The notes beneath the pieces are model-generated. The model made no database searches and was not told where the DNA came from. It was given only the letters and a program-made list of their open reading frames with translations. A DNA stretch of 64,000 bases from Dipteris shenzhenensis (Eukaryota; Polypodiophyta; Polypodiopsida; Gleicheniales): NCBI GenBank assembly GCA_047967505.1, contig CM106541.1; one strand, written 5' to 3'. Shown here piece after piece: positions 32,380 to 44,054 of this stretch. The first letter of the stretch is position 1; each line of letters starts with the position of its first letter. The position numbers and the translations under genes were made by a program.

Positions 32380-33880
32380 CTAACCTTAGGGATTAGCGCT
32401 ATCAATTGTGGGAGAGTGATGTTCAAATGCCAAGGCGATGTCTTGAACCACTGAATAATCTTCCTGCCTTGATCTTATGGGGAAATTTGAGGGTGACCAC
32501 TTGCTTCTATGAGTTTTGGAGCATTTACTCTTTTTTGCAAGAGGATCGGGCATCTCCACATTTGGGGGTTTTGAAAAAGACACCTTCTTCCTTGGTCAGC
32601 CCGATCCTTGGTGGTGAGGAAGGATCTATAGCTTCATGACTTCTTTTTCCAAGATCTAGGATCTCCACATCTGAGCCTCTTGCATCAAATTCACCTAGAA
32701 GTTCACACATAGACCATTCGGGCATCCTATGCAGTAGTGACTCATCTAATGACAATCAAAGCAAACAACATTGGCACGCTCCCTTAGAACATGGTTGGCC
32801 TACTTCCAGATTCCCACCATCTGAAGTCCCACATCGATAAGTGCTTTAGCAAGGTCATTGACATCAAGTTCTTCTGCTGTTAGGATGGAAGGGGTAGGAA
32901 GGAGGGGAGCCTATGGATGAGGTTTGGTAATCCCCTAGGTGGAGGGTGAGGATATACCCCAAGTGGAGGATGTGCATACATTTCATGAGGACCAGCAGAG
33001 GTTGGGGAATTGCATACATTTCATGAGGACCAGCAGAGGTTGGGGAATTGTTGTTGGCAAACACTATAAGCCTCGGGAGTATTGGAGTGGAATAAGGGAT
33101 TTCTTGGAAGCAGACTAAACTTTGTCAAATTTTTGAGCAATCTCCTATGCCCACTCCATTGTGTTCAGATTCTTCCACTTAATCTTGAGGTGGAAATCAT
33201 CTTCCGCCTAGCAATCAGGTAACTCAGCACATGTTGAGTCATCCCAGATTTGAATCTAGCATTGTCTTCTTGCATGGCTATCAAGTAGTCAAGAAGTATG
33301 GCCACTTGATCCACATATTGCTACGATGTCTCTCCTTCTAGTAGCTACTTTAAAATTGCCACCTGCAAGGGCACATTTTCCTGCTCTTCATCCTTGTCGA
33401 AATACTCAATCGTTGCTGTAGCTAACCTTGGCCAACTTTGACAGACTGCCTCTGGCTGCTTCTCATACCATACTTGGTCCAATCCCTCCACGAATGTGGG
33501 TAGTACGAACAACCATCGGTCTTCTATAAGAAAAATTAAGAGACACACATTGGCACTTGAATGCAACCAAATATTCTTTCGGATTCTCGCCCATTTGTCC
33601 AAAAAACACCAGGATGTTTGCCATTGAGGAAAAGGAGGAGAAGAGGAAACTAGGGGGAAGAGGAGGAGAGGAAACTAGGGGGAAGAGGAGGAGAGGAAGG
33701 AACAAACAACTGGCCTATCTACTGACAATTGAGAGGGGTATTTTGAAATACAATCTAGGTGATGAAACTTCCAAAAAACATATGTAAGCTGGAAATGGAG
33801 ATTTTGGAAAGGAGCAAAACATAGTGCGAAAAGAAACAGTGGCAAAGAAAAGCTCATGACCAAATCTTTACTGGGGAAGA
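32380..33880 (-). pseudogene. Ty3 gag with zinc knuckle (decayed)
   Basis: Gag core: MANILVFFGQMGENPKEYLV near 33630, then after a frameshift DRWLFVLPTFVEGLDQVWYE and SWPRLATATIEYFDKDEEQE (33520-33380). A Pro/Asn-rich part (about 33060-32870) carries a 38-bp perfect tandem duplication (32973-33048). A CCHC zinc knuckle follows near 32764-32723 (CFDCH, a stop, MSHYCIGC). The acidic linker to protease holds GLTKEEGVFFKTPKCGD. It forms the particle in intact relatives. Confidence 0.75.
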
Positions 33881-34230
33881 TTAGGGGCATGATGTCACAT
33901 CAAGTTGTTCATTAGGTAAAAAAGAAAAGACATTACCAAAGCAAGAAGATGCAAAGCTTGCACATCACCTTTAGCTTCCTTTAGCTCTTGCAATCTCCAA
34001 GAGATTTCTTCTAGTGGCGTGCGGTCTGGCATTTTAGCTTTTCTTCTGGGCAAGCCGATGGAGCATTTTTTGGATGCTGGCTTTTAATCAAAGAACCTAG
34101 ATGATGTAATTGGTGCATCTTGTTTCACGATGGTGACATGCCCCACAATAATTACATATTATGACATTCATACATTTGGTTTGCCTCCATTGGGAAGGTC
34201 CAGGTTCTGGGCTTCATAGATTACCTTGAA
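33881..34230 (-). other. spacer upstream of Ty3 gag
   Basis: It contains one short helical reading, MPDRTPLEEISWRLQELKEA (about 34030), that may be the true gag start. Otherwise there is no gene. Confidence 0.4.
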
Positions 34231-35400
34231 TAGTGTGGGCCATAAAATCTTTTGGAAATGGTATTACCTTGGATCTCACAGACAGCTTGAGCAAGTGTAT
34301 CAGACATGTTGATGATGTGGGGCCAAGGACTCGCTTCGTACCTTCTAATCACCACCAACTTGTCGACACACTGACTGAGAATCCCTCGCACTTTGAGCTA
34401 GGTGATTAGATGGTCCTTTGCTTTCTGCAAACCGAAGATAAGAGCTGAATACTCGGCTTGATGATATGTGTCAGTGGCCATAGGGCTACTATACCATAAT
34501 TCCACCCCATCAAGGGAAACTAATGATACACCAATCCCGAGTGCTTTTGTTGAGGGCTTGTATGCACCATCAAAGTGTATCACCCATGCTGACATTATAC
34601 GAGGACCAAAATGCATACATCCCAAGGCTCTCTTTTGATAATCTAGAATAGGAAGTATGAGTGGATGGGGAGAGGCCACAACCTCAGCAAGGCACGTACG
34701 ATCAAATAGACTTGCAATACTTTGTCGATGATTTATTTTATGCCCAAATATTATTACAACATGAAGCTCATCATGCGGTACAAAGGGTTGATTCAGTACA
34801 AAATGGTTTAGTATAAAAGGGTTTTGCAACCAGAACATCTTATCCATACAAGTGCATAATATTACATAGAAACTCAAAAAACCCTAACTTTTTTGGCATA
34901 ATCATAATAATAGCTTTTTGGTGGCCCAAATACCTTGACCTTCTTCTTAAGGATTTTCCTCTTCCTTGCTTTCAGTGGCATCGTATTGGAAGAACAACTG
35001 GATTCTGACATCTTTGTTGAGTGGCTTCAAAAGCTCCAACTAGAGAACCTGGCCTCCCCATCCATCTTCATCACCTATGAGAAATTGGCCTAGGTGCACT
35101 AGATAATAATCAGATAATATTAGTTTATCAATAGGGATTAAGCAATAGATCCTTAGGATATGTCCCCAATCCTCAGGCAATTCCCACCCCTCAACAAACC
35201 TCACTTCACACACCACCTCGAAAGATGTCAAGACTTCGATGGTCGTGCAACTTGGGGAGCTAAAGTTGAAGTTTTGCCAATGGATGTGTGGGACTTCAAT
35301 TTCCTTGATGTTCCAAGGAAGGATCTCCCACCCATCATTGGAATCGGTGAGCTAGCAGACCATGTGACACTGCAAGTCAACTAGAAGCTCTAGGAACACA
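34231..35400 (-). pseudogene. RNase H-like ORF ahead of Ty3 gag (decayed)
   Basis: The best stretch is 34877-34398: ILDYQKRALGCMHFGPR, then WVIHFDGAYKPSTKALGIGV, DGVELWYSS and TYHQAEYSALIFGLQKAKDH, and, past a stop, LKVRGILSQCVDKLVVIRRY. The FDGA, QAEYxALIxGL and VRG.SQ spacing matches the archaeal-type RNase H carried as a second RNase H by some plant Ty3 (Tat-lineage) elements. An upstream, less certain part reads WNIKEIEVPHIHWQNFNF and FVEGWELPEDWGHILRIYCL. It lies on the same strand as, and 5' of, gag, an unexpected place; it may instead belong to another, older element. Confidence 0.6.
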
Positions 35401-35820
35401 TCCCGCTAGGTGCTCACGGTTGTCGGCCTTAAAATTTAGAGGAATTTCTTGAAATCATCAACCTTGGGCATACAAGTTGATCTATTAATCTGATCCTTGA
35501 GTCAAAGCTGAGCAGATGGAGCCGTCGGCCCCAGAAAATTAAGTACTTTTTGTCTTTAGAGCACCTCAAATGGAAACTAGGAACATGTGTTTGGGCCAAC
35601 GAGCACTTTATACCCAAGAAGGGTTTGAACTGTGGACCACCTCTAAGACCCAACTATTTCCTGAGTCTGACTACACATAGTTGAAGAGCTCAAAAAGTTG
35701 AGTAGTCCTTTATACAATACATTAAATTTCTTTTTGTATCAAAAGTTATGGCTTTTAAAATCTTTTGACCAAATAATTGAAACATATCCAAATTCCCACC
35801 ACTTATCACATGAAATCTTA
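35401..35820. other. no assignable gene
   Basis: A minus-strand stretch 35653-35429 (74 codons, KKYLIFWGRRLHLLSFDS) has no recognised motif. The rest is AT-rich. Confidence 0.35.
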
Positions 35821-35821
35821 A

Positions 35822-35885
35822 TTAGCCCAATGGTAAAATAAACCTTTTGGAGAAGAGTCGTCCAAGGTTCAATCCTTTTGGGGAA
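35822..35885 (+). repeat. tRNA-like A/B box pair, possible SINE head
   Basis: TTAGCCCAATGG (35822-35833) resembles a tRNA A box, and GGTTCAATCC (35866-35875) is a consensus B box 44 bp further on, a tRNA-like spacing. No full cloverleaf could be drawn, so this is not a tRNA gene. A decayed tRNA-derived SINE is the likeliest reading. Confidence 0.4.
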
Positions 35886-35899
35886 CCCTACAATGCCAA

Positions 35900-36077
35900 G
35901 TCACCATGTAGGTAATGATGTGGCAACCACATGGCAAGAGGTGATGTGGTAGCAGACCACATATGATGTGGCAGTGCGGCTAGGTGATGACATGGACAAT
36001 GATGTGGTAGGGCAATTGAGCGATGATGTGGTAGAGCGGCCAAGTGATGATGTGGCAAGGAAGTCGCGGGTGATGAT
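35900..36077 (+). repeat. 24-bp minisatellite, left part (coding-like)
   Basis: Imperfect units such as GATGATGTGGTAGAGCGGCC (plus AAGT) repeat across the stretch and keep one frame, giving DDVVERPS and DDVVGQLS-type 8-residue repeats. It resumes after copia C at 41595-41690. Confidence 0.85.
36073..36077. other. target-site duplication of copia C, left
   Basis: ATGAT, identical to 41595-41599. Confidence 0.9.
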
Positions 36078-36787
36078 TGTTAGATATCAATGCTCCACTC
36101 TCGTGCAACTACGTGAGAACCAGCTAACTCTACTTGTAAGCCCCCCATATGAGGAGAAGGCATTTGAGTAGCTCGGTCATCCGGTTGAACACCAGATGGG
36201 GGCCATGTGTGGCCTGATGGCTAGACGGAGTTGGCACACTGCCAACTAGGCTACATATAAGTGCGGGAAGGCATCCCATGATTGATCGCATTGAGGGTAG
36301 ATGGAGCATTTCTCGGGGTAGCCCACTCTCGGGTTGCAAGGCCTATTTGGAGCCCCATATGATCTCGGATGGCTCTGGGCCGAACGGCGACGTAGGTCAG
36401 TTGCTCTATTTTATGCCACAGTTCTATCGTGTGGTTGGTGGCCTAGTTCGGGACCGACCCCTAGTCGGCAGGTTTGGGCAGACTAGGTCGGTCACCAAAT
36501 TGGGTCTAACTGACTACGACTAGTGGCTGTATAAGAGCGAGCCCATGAAGCCCATTTCATCATTGGCTACAGCAACCATGATTCCTTAGCATCCAGCCTC
36601 CGTCTTCTACTATTTCCAGCTTGCCATCGAAGCTTCTTTCATAGGAGTGCATGGCTGGGAGGCAGCGCCATCTATTGTATCAGTTCTACAGTAATCAAAT
36701 TTTTGATTCTCCATACTATTTGTTTATCTCTCTTGCGTGCGATATCCTGTTATCTGTTGAGCATAGACATTGTATTGTTTTCTTACA
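36078..36787 (+). repeat. copia C 5' LTR (710 bp)
   Basis: It starts TGTTAGATATCAATGC and ends TTTTCTTACA. TGTATAAGAG near 36528 is in the TATA position. Confidence 0.96.
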
Positions 36788-36799
36788 TGGTATCAGAGC
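36788..36799 (+). other. primer-binding site, initiator-Met tRNA type (copia C)
   Basis: TGGTATCAGAGC immediately after the 5' LTR. Confidence 0.97.
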
Positions 36800-36857
36800 T
36801 TGGACTCTAACGAGAAAATTTGGTAGTGTGTTTCTGTTTGCGAGCAGATTGTGAGAG

Positions 36858-37777
36858 ATGGCCCAGCTTGCAAGACTGCGAATCCCACCATTCGGCGAAA
36901 GCGGAAAGTTGGACGGCTCTAACTATCCACTTTGGAAGTTCAAGATGAAGACCATCCTAAGCGCATACGAGCTTTGGGACACTGCTATTGGGGTGGATGT
37001 GAGGCCGGTTGTGAGATCGAATCCAGCCAATGCAGGACAACAGATAGTACCAACTGTGGATGAGATTCTCGCATGGACAAGAAGAAATGCAGATGTGCTA
37101 TGTTCTATTGTCTGCAGTGTAAGTGATTTGTCATGGCATTCATTCAATATGTCACCACAGCGAAGGAGGCATGGACGGCGGTCTTGAAAAATCAGTACGA
37201 AACCACAAATCAAATGGGGATTCAGAATCTGGAGACTCAACTCACGAATGAGAAACTGTCTGAGTCTGAAGTGGCAGAGAAGTTCATCACTACGGTGAAG
37301 AATCTGTGCGATCAAATGACTGCGATTGGCATCACCATCACCAGTGAGAATCTAGCACGAAGGTGCATACGGATTCTCCCACCAAAGTATGATGGTCTTG
37401 TTAGGGTGCTGAATATGCAGAACAGAAATCCACCCAACTTTGAGGATTTCAGCGCGATGCTTCTGGAGGAGGAGATGCGTCAAAAGATGAGGACTGGAGA
37501 AGATTTGGCTTTTTGGACTGGATTAAAGAAAGGTAATGGTAAGGACTCTGGTAACCCATCTTCTTCTGATGATAAAAAGAGAAAGAAGAAGATCAAGTGC
37601 TTCTATTGCAATAAGGCAGGGCACAAGGAGAATGAGTGCCAAAAGAAGATTCCAGATGAGAAGAACGGGGTAAAGAAAGAGTCCAGCAACAGCGCGCAGG
37701 CAGTACCAGTAGAGCTGTTTGTAGCAATTGAGGAGATTTGCATGGAGGCAGTTCATGTACCTGCGGATGAACCTTAG
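36858..37777 (+). pseudogene. copia C gag
   Basis: The start MAQLARLRIPPFGESGKLDG, then SNYPLWKFKMKTILSAYELW, is the typical copia gag N-terminus. A frameshift near 37125 moves the reading to the frame of 37133-37777: AWTAVLKNQYETTNQMGIQN, NLCDQMTAIGI and ILPPKYDGLVRVLNM (UBN2-type gag core). A basic tail and an intact CCHC knuckle, CFYCNKAGHKENEC, lie near 37598. It ends at a TAG (37775-37777) just before protease. Apart from the frameshift and this stop it is well preserved. Confidence 0.94.
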
Positions 37778-39170
37778 ATCATTGACAGTGGTGCATCACA
37801 CCACATGACCAGTCGGAAGGATTGGTATACCTCTCTATAGCCAGTAGGGAATGACATCTGGTAGCAGTCGGCAATGATGCAAAATGTCCAGCAAAAGGAA
37901 AAGGCACGATTGCTCTCAAGTCAATAGTTGTCCGCCGATGTTCTTTATGTGCCAGATATCAAGAGGAACTTGTTGTCCGTTTCTGCGATCACGGATAGGG
38001 ACCTCAAAGTTCACTTCGATAAGAATGGTGCACAGATTCTGGATCTTCAAGGGAAGGTCATTGGTAAAGGCACACGGCACAACAACATCTATGAACTCTC
38101 AGCTTTCAGTGCTCGAGCCAATGTGAAGAACACTAAGCTGTGGCATGAGAGGTTTGGTCATCTAAACCTTAGTTCTTTGAAGGAGATGCATAAAAGTGGA
38201 ATGATTGCAGACCTACCAGAAATTACAGATCTGCCTGATGTATGTGAAGCTTGCATGATGGGCAAGCAGCATCGGCATCCCTTTCCCAAAGAGGCCAGTA
38301 GGGCAAAGGCTCCTCTAGAGCTTGTTCACACGGACCTTTGCGGAAAGATGGAGATGAAAGCTTTGGGTGGTTCCTACTACTTCATGATGCTGATCGATGA
38401 CTACAGTAGAAGGATATGGATATACTTCTTGAAGACTAAAGACGAGGCTTTTAGTAAGTTCAAGGAATGGCATGTAATGGTCGAGAAAGAATCGGGGAGG
38501 AAGGTGAAGAAACTGAGATCAAACAGAGGTGGAGAGTTCACATCAACTGAATTCGAAAGTTACTGCAAAAGTCATAGAATCAAGAGGCAGAAACCCCCGC
38601 CACATACATCATAGCAAAATGGAGTAGCAGAACACAAGATGCACATCATCTGTAAAATGGGCCGGAGTATGATGAAAGGGAAAGATTTGCCAAAGTCTTT
38701 CTGGGCTGAAGCATGTAACACGGCAGTTTACATTCTCAATCGTGGCTACACGAAGGCTGTGAAATGAATGACTCCACTGCAAGCCTTTTCTAGTAAGAAA
38801 CCTTTAGCTGCACATTTCAGAGTTTTTGGATGTGACTGTTTTGTGCATGTCCCTGATGCTAATAGGACCAAATGGGAACCTAAGAGCCGGAAGTGTATTT
38901 TCTTGGGCTATAGTGAAGAGGCGAAGGGTTACTATCTTTATAACCTTGTTACCAAGAAGGTAATAGTAAGTCGTGATGTGGTCTTCTCAGAACAGCCGCA
39001 TCAATTGGAGGAGGATGCTTCTTCCCAGACAACCAGAACCAGGATATCCATCCAGTACCACCACCAACAGCAGACCGAACTCCCCCAACAGTGCTTGCGA
39101 GGATTCAAGATAAAGAAGATGAAGAAGAGCTTGCAGAACCACAATGTCAATGGCCATTCCCGAAGTGGGT
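37778..39170 (+). pseudogene. copia C protease and integrase
   Basis: Protease: IIDSGASHHMTSRKDW with the DSGA site intact. The GAG-pre-integrase reads LWHERFGHLNLSSLKEM and CEACMMGKQHRHPF. Integrase shows LVHTDLCGKM (first Asp), LRSNRGGEFTSTEF, where the expected second Asp is Asn, and NGVAEHKMH (Glu present). It then has FWAEACNTAVYILNRGYTK, KCIFLGYSEEAKGYYLYN and SRDVVFSEQPH. Stops at 37838, 37862, 37928, 38612 and 38765 interrupt it; several look like CAG or TGG turned to TAG. Integrase should be dead. Confidence 0.94.
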
Positions 39171-40857
39171 AAAGTAGCCTTTGGATGGTAGAGAACCTCT
39201 AGCCATTGAGGAGGAACCATCCGAACACCGCCGGTCCAAGAGATTAGAGAAGCAAAGAAGGGCGCAGAAACACTTGGTCAACTATGCTTTGATGACACAG
39301 GTGATCCATGCTAATGAACCCAAGTGTCTTGAAGAGGCACAAGGTGGTGATAGGTGGATGGAGGCTATGCAGTTAGAGTATGGCTCCATAATGAAGAACA
39401 ACACTTGGGACCTTGTGGATCGACTACCAAAACACAAGGTAATCAGCACCAAGTGGGTGTACAAGACCAAGTACAAGTCCAACGGCACATTGGATAAGTA
39501 CAAGGCTCGGCTCATGGCAAAAGGATTCGCACAGGTACATGGTTTTGATTATCAGGATACTTTTGCTCCCACAGCTCGACTAACCACAATTCGCAGTGTT
39601 TTGGCTTTAGCTGCCCAGGGAAGTTGGCCCGTGTTTCATATGGATGTAAAATCTTCCTTTTTGAATGGGGATCTCAAGGAGGAGGTATACGTGGAACAAC
39701 CACCAGATTTTGTGATCCCCCGGTTCAGAAGGTAAAGTCTGTGAACTAAAGAAGGCACTTTATAGGCTGAAACATGCCCCACGAGTGTGGTACCAGCGAA
39801 TTGATGCCTACTTTCTGCAAAACGGTTCAGGAGGAGCCCATCTGATGCAAACTTGTATATCTTCAGAGAAGGAGGCAGGTGTATGATCGTGGTCCTTTAT
39901 GTGGACAATTTTGTCATAGCAGGGAACCATGAAGAGAAGATATCGCAGACAAAGCATTTGCTAGGAAGAGATTTTGAAATGACAGACCTCGGACTGATGC
40001 ATTTCTATTTGGGGATTGAAGTTTGGCAAGAGCCAAAATAGATCTTCATTTCACAGCTTAAGTATGCTAGAGAGATACTGAAGGCATTTGGCATGGATGA
40101 GTGCAAGACAGTTGGTACCCCTATGGGGGTTGACGTGAAGCTCTCAAACGAGGATTCATCACCACTGGTGGACGAAGCAAAGTATAGAAGGCTTGTGGGC
40201 AGTTTGATTTACTTGTGCAACACACGGCCAGACATCAATTTTGCGACTGGTGTACTAAGGAGGTTTTCCAATAAGCCCCGGGAGAACCATTGGAGGGCAA
40301 GGATGTAGGTGCTGAAATACATCAAAGGCACCCTTGATTATGGCATCACCTATACCAAGGGCAACATCTTGACCGGATTCTGTGACTCGGATTGGGTAGG
40401 AGACGTGGACAGCAGGAGGTCAGTGACAGGTTACTGTTTCTCACTTGGATCTAGATCTGTGTCATGGGTCAGCAAGAAGCAACCCATAGTTGCTCTTTCT
40501 TCTACCGAGGCTGAGTACAAATCAGCATGCTTTGCTTCTTGCGAAGCAGTGTGGTTGAGGAGGATTTTGGGGGACATGGGTGCAGTGCAAAACAAGCCTA
40601 TGCAGTTATCATGTGACAATCAGAGTTGCATGGTGATTGCAAAGAACCTTGTGTTCCATGCTCGCACAAAACACATTGAGATTCAATATCACTTTGTATG
40701 TGAGCTCATCATGGATGGAGAGGTTAACTTGTTGTACTGTCCGACTACAGAGAATGCTGCGGACATCTTCACAAAGGCTCTTGGAAGAGACTTGCTAGAG
40801 AGGCATCTTCATCTACTTAGCATTGGACCAAAAAAGCAAGTTCACTTGCAGGTGGAC
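39171..40857 (+). pseudogene. copia C reverse transcriptase and RNase H
   Basis: The linker EEPSEHRRSKRLEKQRRAQK leads into NNTWDLVDRLPKHK, KARLMAKGFAQVHGFDYQDT and [21 protein letters not shown] frameshift lies near 39725. The catalytic box then reads VLYVDNFVIAGN, with the second Asp of YVDD changed to Asn. After DLGLMHFYLGIEVWQEPK comes a stop (40039). RNase H (40309-40875) is open with GFCDSDWVGDVDSRRSVTG, ALSSTEAEYKSA, LSCDNQSCMVIAKN and NAADIFTKALGRDLLERH. The reading frame runs through the polypurine tract into the LTR. Confidence 0.95.
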
Positions 40858-40869
40858 ATTGAGGGGGGG
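40858..40869 (+). other. polypurine tract of copia C
   Basis: ATTGAGGGGGGG directly before the LTR start. Confidence 0.9.
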
Positions 40870-41594
40870 TGTTAGATATCAATGCTCCACTCTTGTTGTG
40901 TAACTATGCGGGAACCAGCTAACTCTACTCATAAGCCCCCCATATGAGGAGAAGGCATTTGAGTAGCTCAGTTATCCGATAGGTCCTGGTTGGAACACCA
41001 GATGGGGGCCATGTGTGGCCTGATGGCTGGACGGAGTTGGCACACTACCAACTAGGCTACATGCGAGTGCAGGAAGGCATCCCATGACTGACCGCATTGA
41101 GGGTAGACGGAGCATTTCTCAGGGCAGCCCACTCTCAGGTTGCGGGGCCCATTTGGAGCCCCAGATGATCTTGAATGGCTCTAGGCTGAATGGAGACCCT
41201 AGGTTAGTTGCTCTATTTTATGCCACGGTTCTATCATGTGGTCGGTGGCCTATTTCGGGACCGACCCCCAATCGATCGATTTGGGTAGACTGGGTCAGTC
41301 ACTAAATTGGGTCTAACCGACTACGACTAGTGGCTATATAAGAGCGAGCCCGTGAAGCCCATTTCATCACTGGCTACAGCAACCCTGATTCCTTAGCATC
41401 CAGCCTCCGTCTTCTACTGTTTCCAACTTGCCATTGAAGCTTCTTTCACAGGAGCGCACGGCTGGGAGGTCGCACCATCTATTGTATCAATTCTAGAGTA
41501 ATCAAATTTTTGATTCTCCATACTATCTATTTTTCTCTCTTGCGTACGAGATCTTGTTATCTGTTGAGCACAGACGTTGTATTGTTTTCTTACA
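40870..41594 (+). repeat. copia C 3' LTR (725 bp)
   Basis: It starts TGTTAGATATCAATGC and ends TTTTCTTACA. It is 15 bp longer than the 5' LTR because of short insertions near 40895 and 40983. Confidence 0.96.
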
Positions 41595-41690
41595 ATGATG
41601 TGGTAGGGTGGCTAGGTGATGACGTTGGCAGTTCGGCGATGACATGGGAGGGCAGTCGGGTGATGACATGGTAGGGCGATTGGGCAATGA
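41595..41690 (+). repeat. 24-bp minisatellite, right part
   Basis: Begins with the target duplication ATGAT and continues GATGACATGGTAGGGCGATT-type units, the same family as 35900-36077. Confidence 0.8.
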
Positions 41691-41699
41691 TCAGCCTTG

Positions 41700-42082
41700 G
41701 TTGTTTTCCACCTCACTTTGAGGGGGTTTTATTTATCCTCATGATTTCATGATGTTGTGTTTCCGCTCAGAGCTTGCTCTAGCAAGTTTCTTTCTTACTT
41801 AATAGAAGTCTCTGGAAAACGGCCGTGTGAGGAAAGGGGAGCGACAAAATAAGGGCACAAGAGATCCCTTCCCTTATTCCCTGGCAACTATGGCCACCAA
41901 GGAATAAGGGTAGGGGTTATCCCTTCCCTTTACCTCGTGATAGCGCGGGTAGATGGGCGGACGAGCATGGGTGGCGATTGCGCCTAAAAAATAATAGAAC
42001 TCTACGGAAACCTGAGTCGAATCAAGGTCACCTCTGTGTAGAGAAACTCCTTGCTTGAGCTGGAAACCTTGCTCTGATACCA
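41700..42082 (-). other. relic of a minus-strand copia: primer site plus leader
   Basis: The minus strand at 42082-42071 reads TGGTATCAGAGC followed by AAGGTTTCCAGC, a typical copia primer site and leader start. An LTR would lie just above 42083 (its end may be TTTTCCA). No second LTR or pol was found. Confidence 0.5.
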
Positions 42083-43903
42083 TATTGGAAAATGGAAGAA
42101 AGAATCTGTCAATCCTTACTCATGCTTTAGCTCCAAGAAACCTCTCACACTTGATCACAATGACACTACAAAACACAGGAAGAGAATAGCAAAGGAAAAG
42201 GAGACAACTTACAATATATTCACCCACCAATCAGTGGGTAAGACAGGCTCGATCGAGTGAGCACTAAAAAACATCCAGCAAGGGCTAGGATAAACCTTGA
42301 CTGAGTCCTCTTTGCAAATTGCAACTCTTCTCCCTTATTAGCGCTACCTGAAGTGCAGGCTTTAGCAAAAAACTGGATGGAGAAAGTGTGGAGGGTTTAC
42401 TATTTTGAGCAGTATGACTTTTCTGCGACCCAAATCGCATACCCGAACCCGGATTGAAGACCTGTTTTGGCTTTACGTCTTGCTCTACATCATCTACGAG
42501 TGTAATCTGCCTCAGTTTTGCATGGGCCAACCATTGACAAGGAACACCTTGAAAGAAGTGCATTTCTTGCCACATCCACTGAAGCAACTTCTCCCGAGCT
42601 TCTCTCAATTCACCTAAGAGCGACTGAATGCAATGCTGTATCGAGTTCATTGGCATGCTGTCAGGCATTGGGGAAGTTTCCCAGCGTCGTTGAAAATTTT
42701 ACTTCACTGAGTCTCCTCCAAATGCCTCCTCCCCATCGTACAGGGCTCTCATTTAGCCACTTCTGTCTCTGATGCTCACTACTGCTCGACTGCTCGAATA
42801 GATAGCTCTCTTCCAACGAGGTGAAGCTCTTTGTCTTTCCTAAAATTGGGAGCCAATGTGGAGTTGGATCCCCAATCACTGTCTATGAAGTTACTCTTGC
42901 TGCCACATGCCATAGCCTCTCTCTCCAAGCATACTAGCTTACCTCAGGCATGGCCCATGTTGCTAAATGGGCTGCGATGGCCATGCAACTATAGGTCACG
43001 GATGTCTACTAGAGGCGGGAATGTGCGACGGCCTGTCGGCCTAACTGCCCCTAGAAGAAGGGTTCATGTTTTGCATTGCCTCTGACCAGATGAAAGCCGT
43101 CCCCAACTTCTAGGACAACCTCTTCAAAACAACCAAACCAGGTCCTGTGAAAAATCCAATGTGGTGCAGGGCGACCACATCAATGTCCTACAGAAAGCAT
43201 GAGATTAGAGGAGTTATTTCGAACACAAATAAATTTAAACACGAGTGAGAGAGTTAGCAATTGAGATTTTTCAAAAGTTTGAAATTCAAAGTTCAAAACT
43301 TGTCCTAATGGAAGAACTAAGCACGGATCATTGGCACCTAATTTGAAATTAAATGGGTTCCCTTACCAGTTTGTGCACATTCGGGCTCTCATTCCCTTAC
43401 TAGAGACTCCTCTTACTTGCACATACTCCCAAAAATAGAGATGTCAAATGCTTACATGCTTTCCCTTATTGTTCTTACATGCTCCCATTTTTCTTATCCG
43501 CCTGCACCTCTGCAATGTCACCCAAGTTGTTCCTTTAGCTCTGTCGTCATTGTTTCAGCTAGCTTTACATTCTGCCCCAAGCTCCACGTTTTTCTCGGGA
43601 ATGGCACGAATCAAAGGATGTACCAAAAGTTCCAATAGAGCAAAGGCCCTCGATCCAAGCAAACCAGAGGTAAGCAACCAGTGAGAAAGAGTGTGCCAAC
43701 ATTAGCATATGACAGGAAAGGCCATCCCATGTCACGAGAGATCAGCCAATGGACTGTTGAAGACATGTGTTTGGCTATGGGCTCTCTCCTCTAATATCCC
43801 TCCTTGATTGTCGCTCCCTCATTAGTCGTCGCTCCTCCTCCTTGATAAGATTTTGTATTCTTCCTCTCCTCCTTCTCTTTGTCTTTGTCCCTCCCGCCCC
43901 CCT

Positions 43904-43910
<7 letters not shown>
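42083..43910. other. no assignable gene
   Basis: Short overlapping ORFs in both strands without motifs; the first 150 bp may be LTR of the relic at 42071-42082. The 127-codon minus-strand ORF (42668-42285) shows no family I recognise. Confidence 0.4.
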
Positions 43911-43962
<52 letters not shown>

Positions 43963-44018
43963 ATGGCTTCCAATCCCTCTCCTCCCTCCCATCTCTCCTC
44001 CTCCTCCTCCTCCTCCTC

Positions 44019-44054
<36 letters not shown>
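43911..44054 (+). repeat. (CT)n and (CCT)n tract
   Basis: About 48 bp of (CT)n, a short unique break, (CCT)n, then (CT)n again. The Ser/Leu and Arg/Glu ORFs over it, up to 197 codons, are repeat artefacts. Confidence 0.98.

Larger units (their letters stand above)
22540..33880 (-). mobile_element. Ty3/gypsy element (minus strand), split by copia D
   Basis: From high to low coordinates: gag, zinc knuckle, protease, start of reverse transcriptase, [copia D], rest of reverse transcriptase, RNase H, integrase, polypurine tract, LTR. Integrase after RNase H is the Ty3 order. It is heavily decayed. The 5' LTR was not found; it may have been lost or lie beyond 35 kb in an unrecognisable state. Confidence 0.85.
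36078..41594 (+). mobile_element. copia C, full-length but defective
   Basis: 5517 bp: LTR (710 bp), primer site, gag, protease, integrase, reverse transcriptase, RNase H, polypurine tract, LTR (725 bp), with 5-bp target duplication ATGAT. By hand the LTRs differ at about 70 of roughly 705 aligned positions (near 10%), mostly transitions, plus small indels. That makes it clearly older than copia D. It is related to E1. Confidence 0.96.

Noticed and set aside
35822-35885. A functional tRNA gene
   Set aside because: A and B box words are present, but acceptor and anticodon stems cannot be formed.
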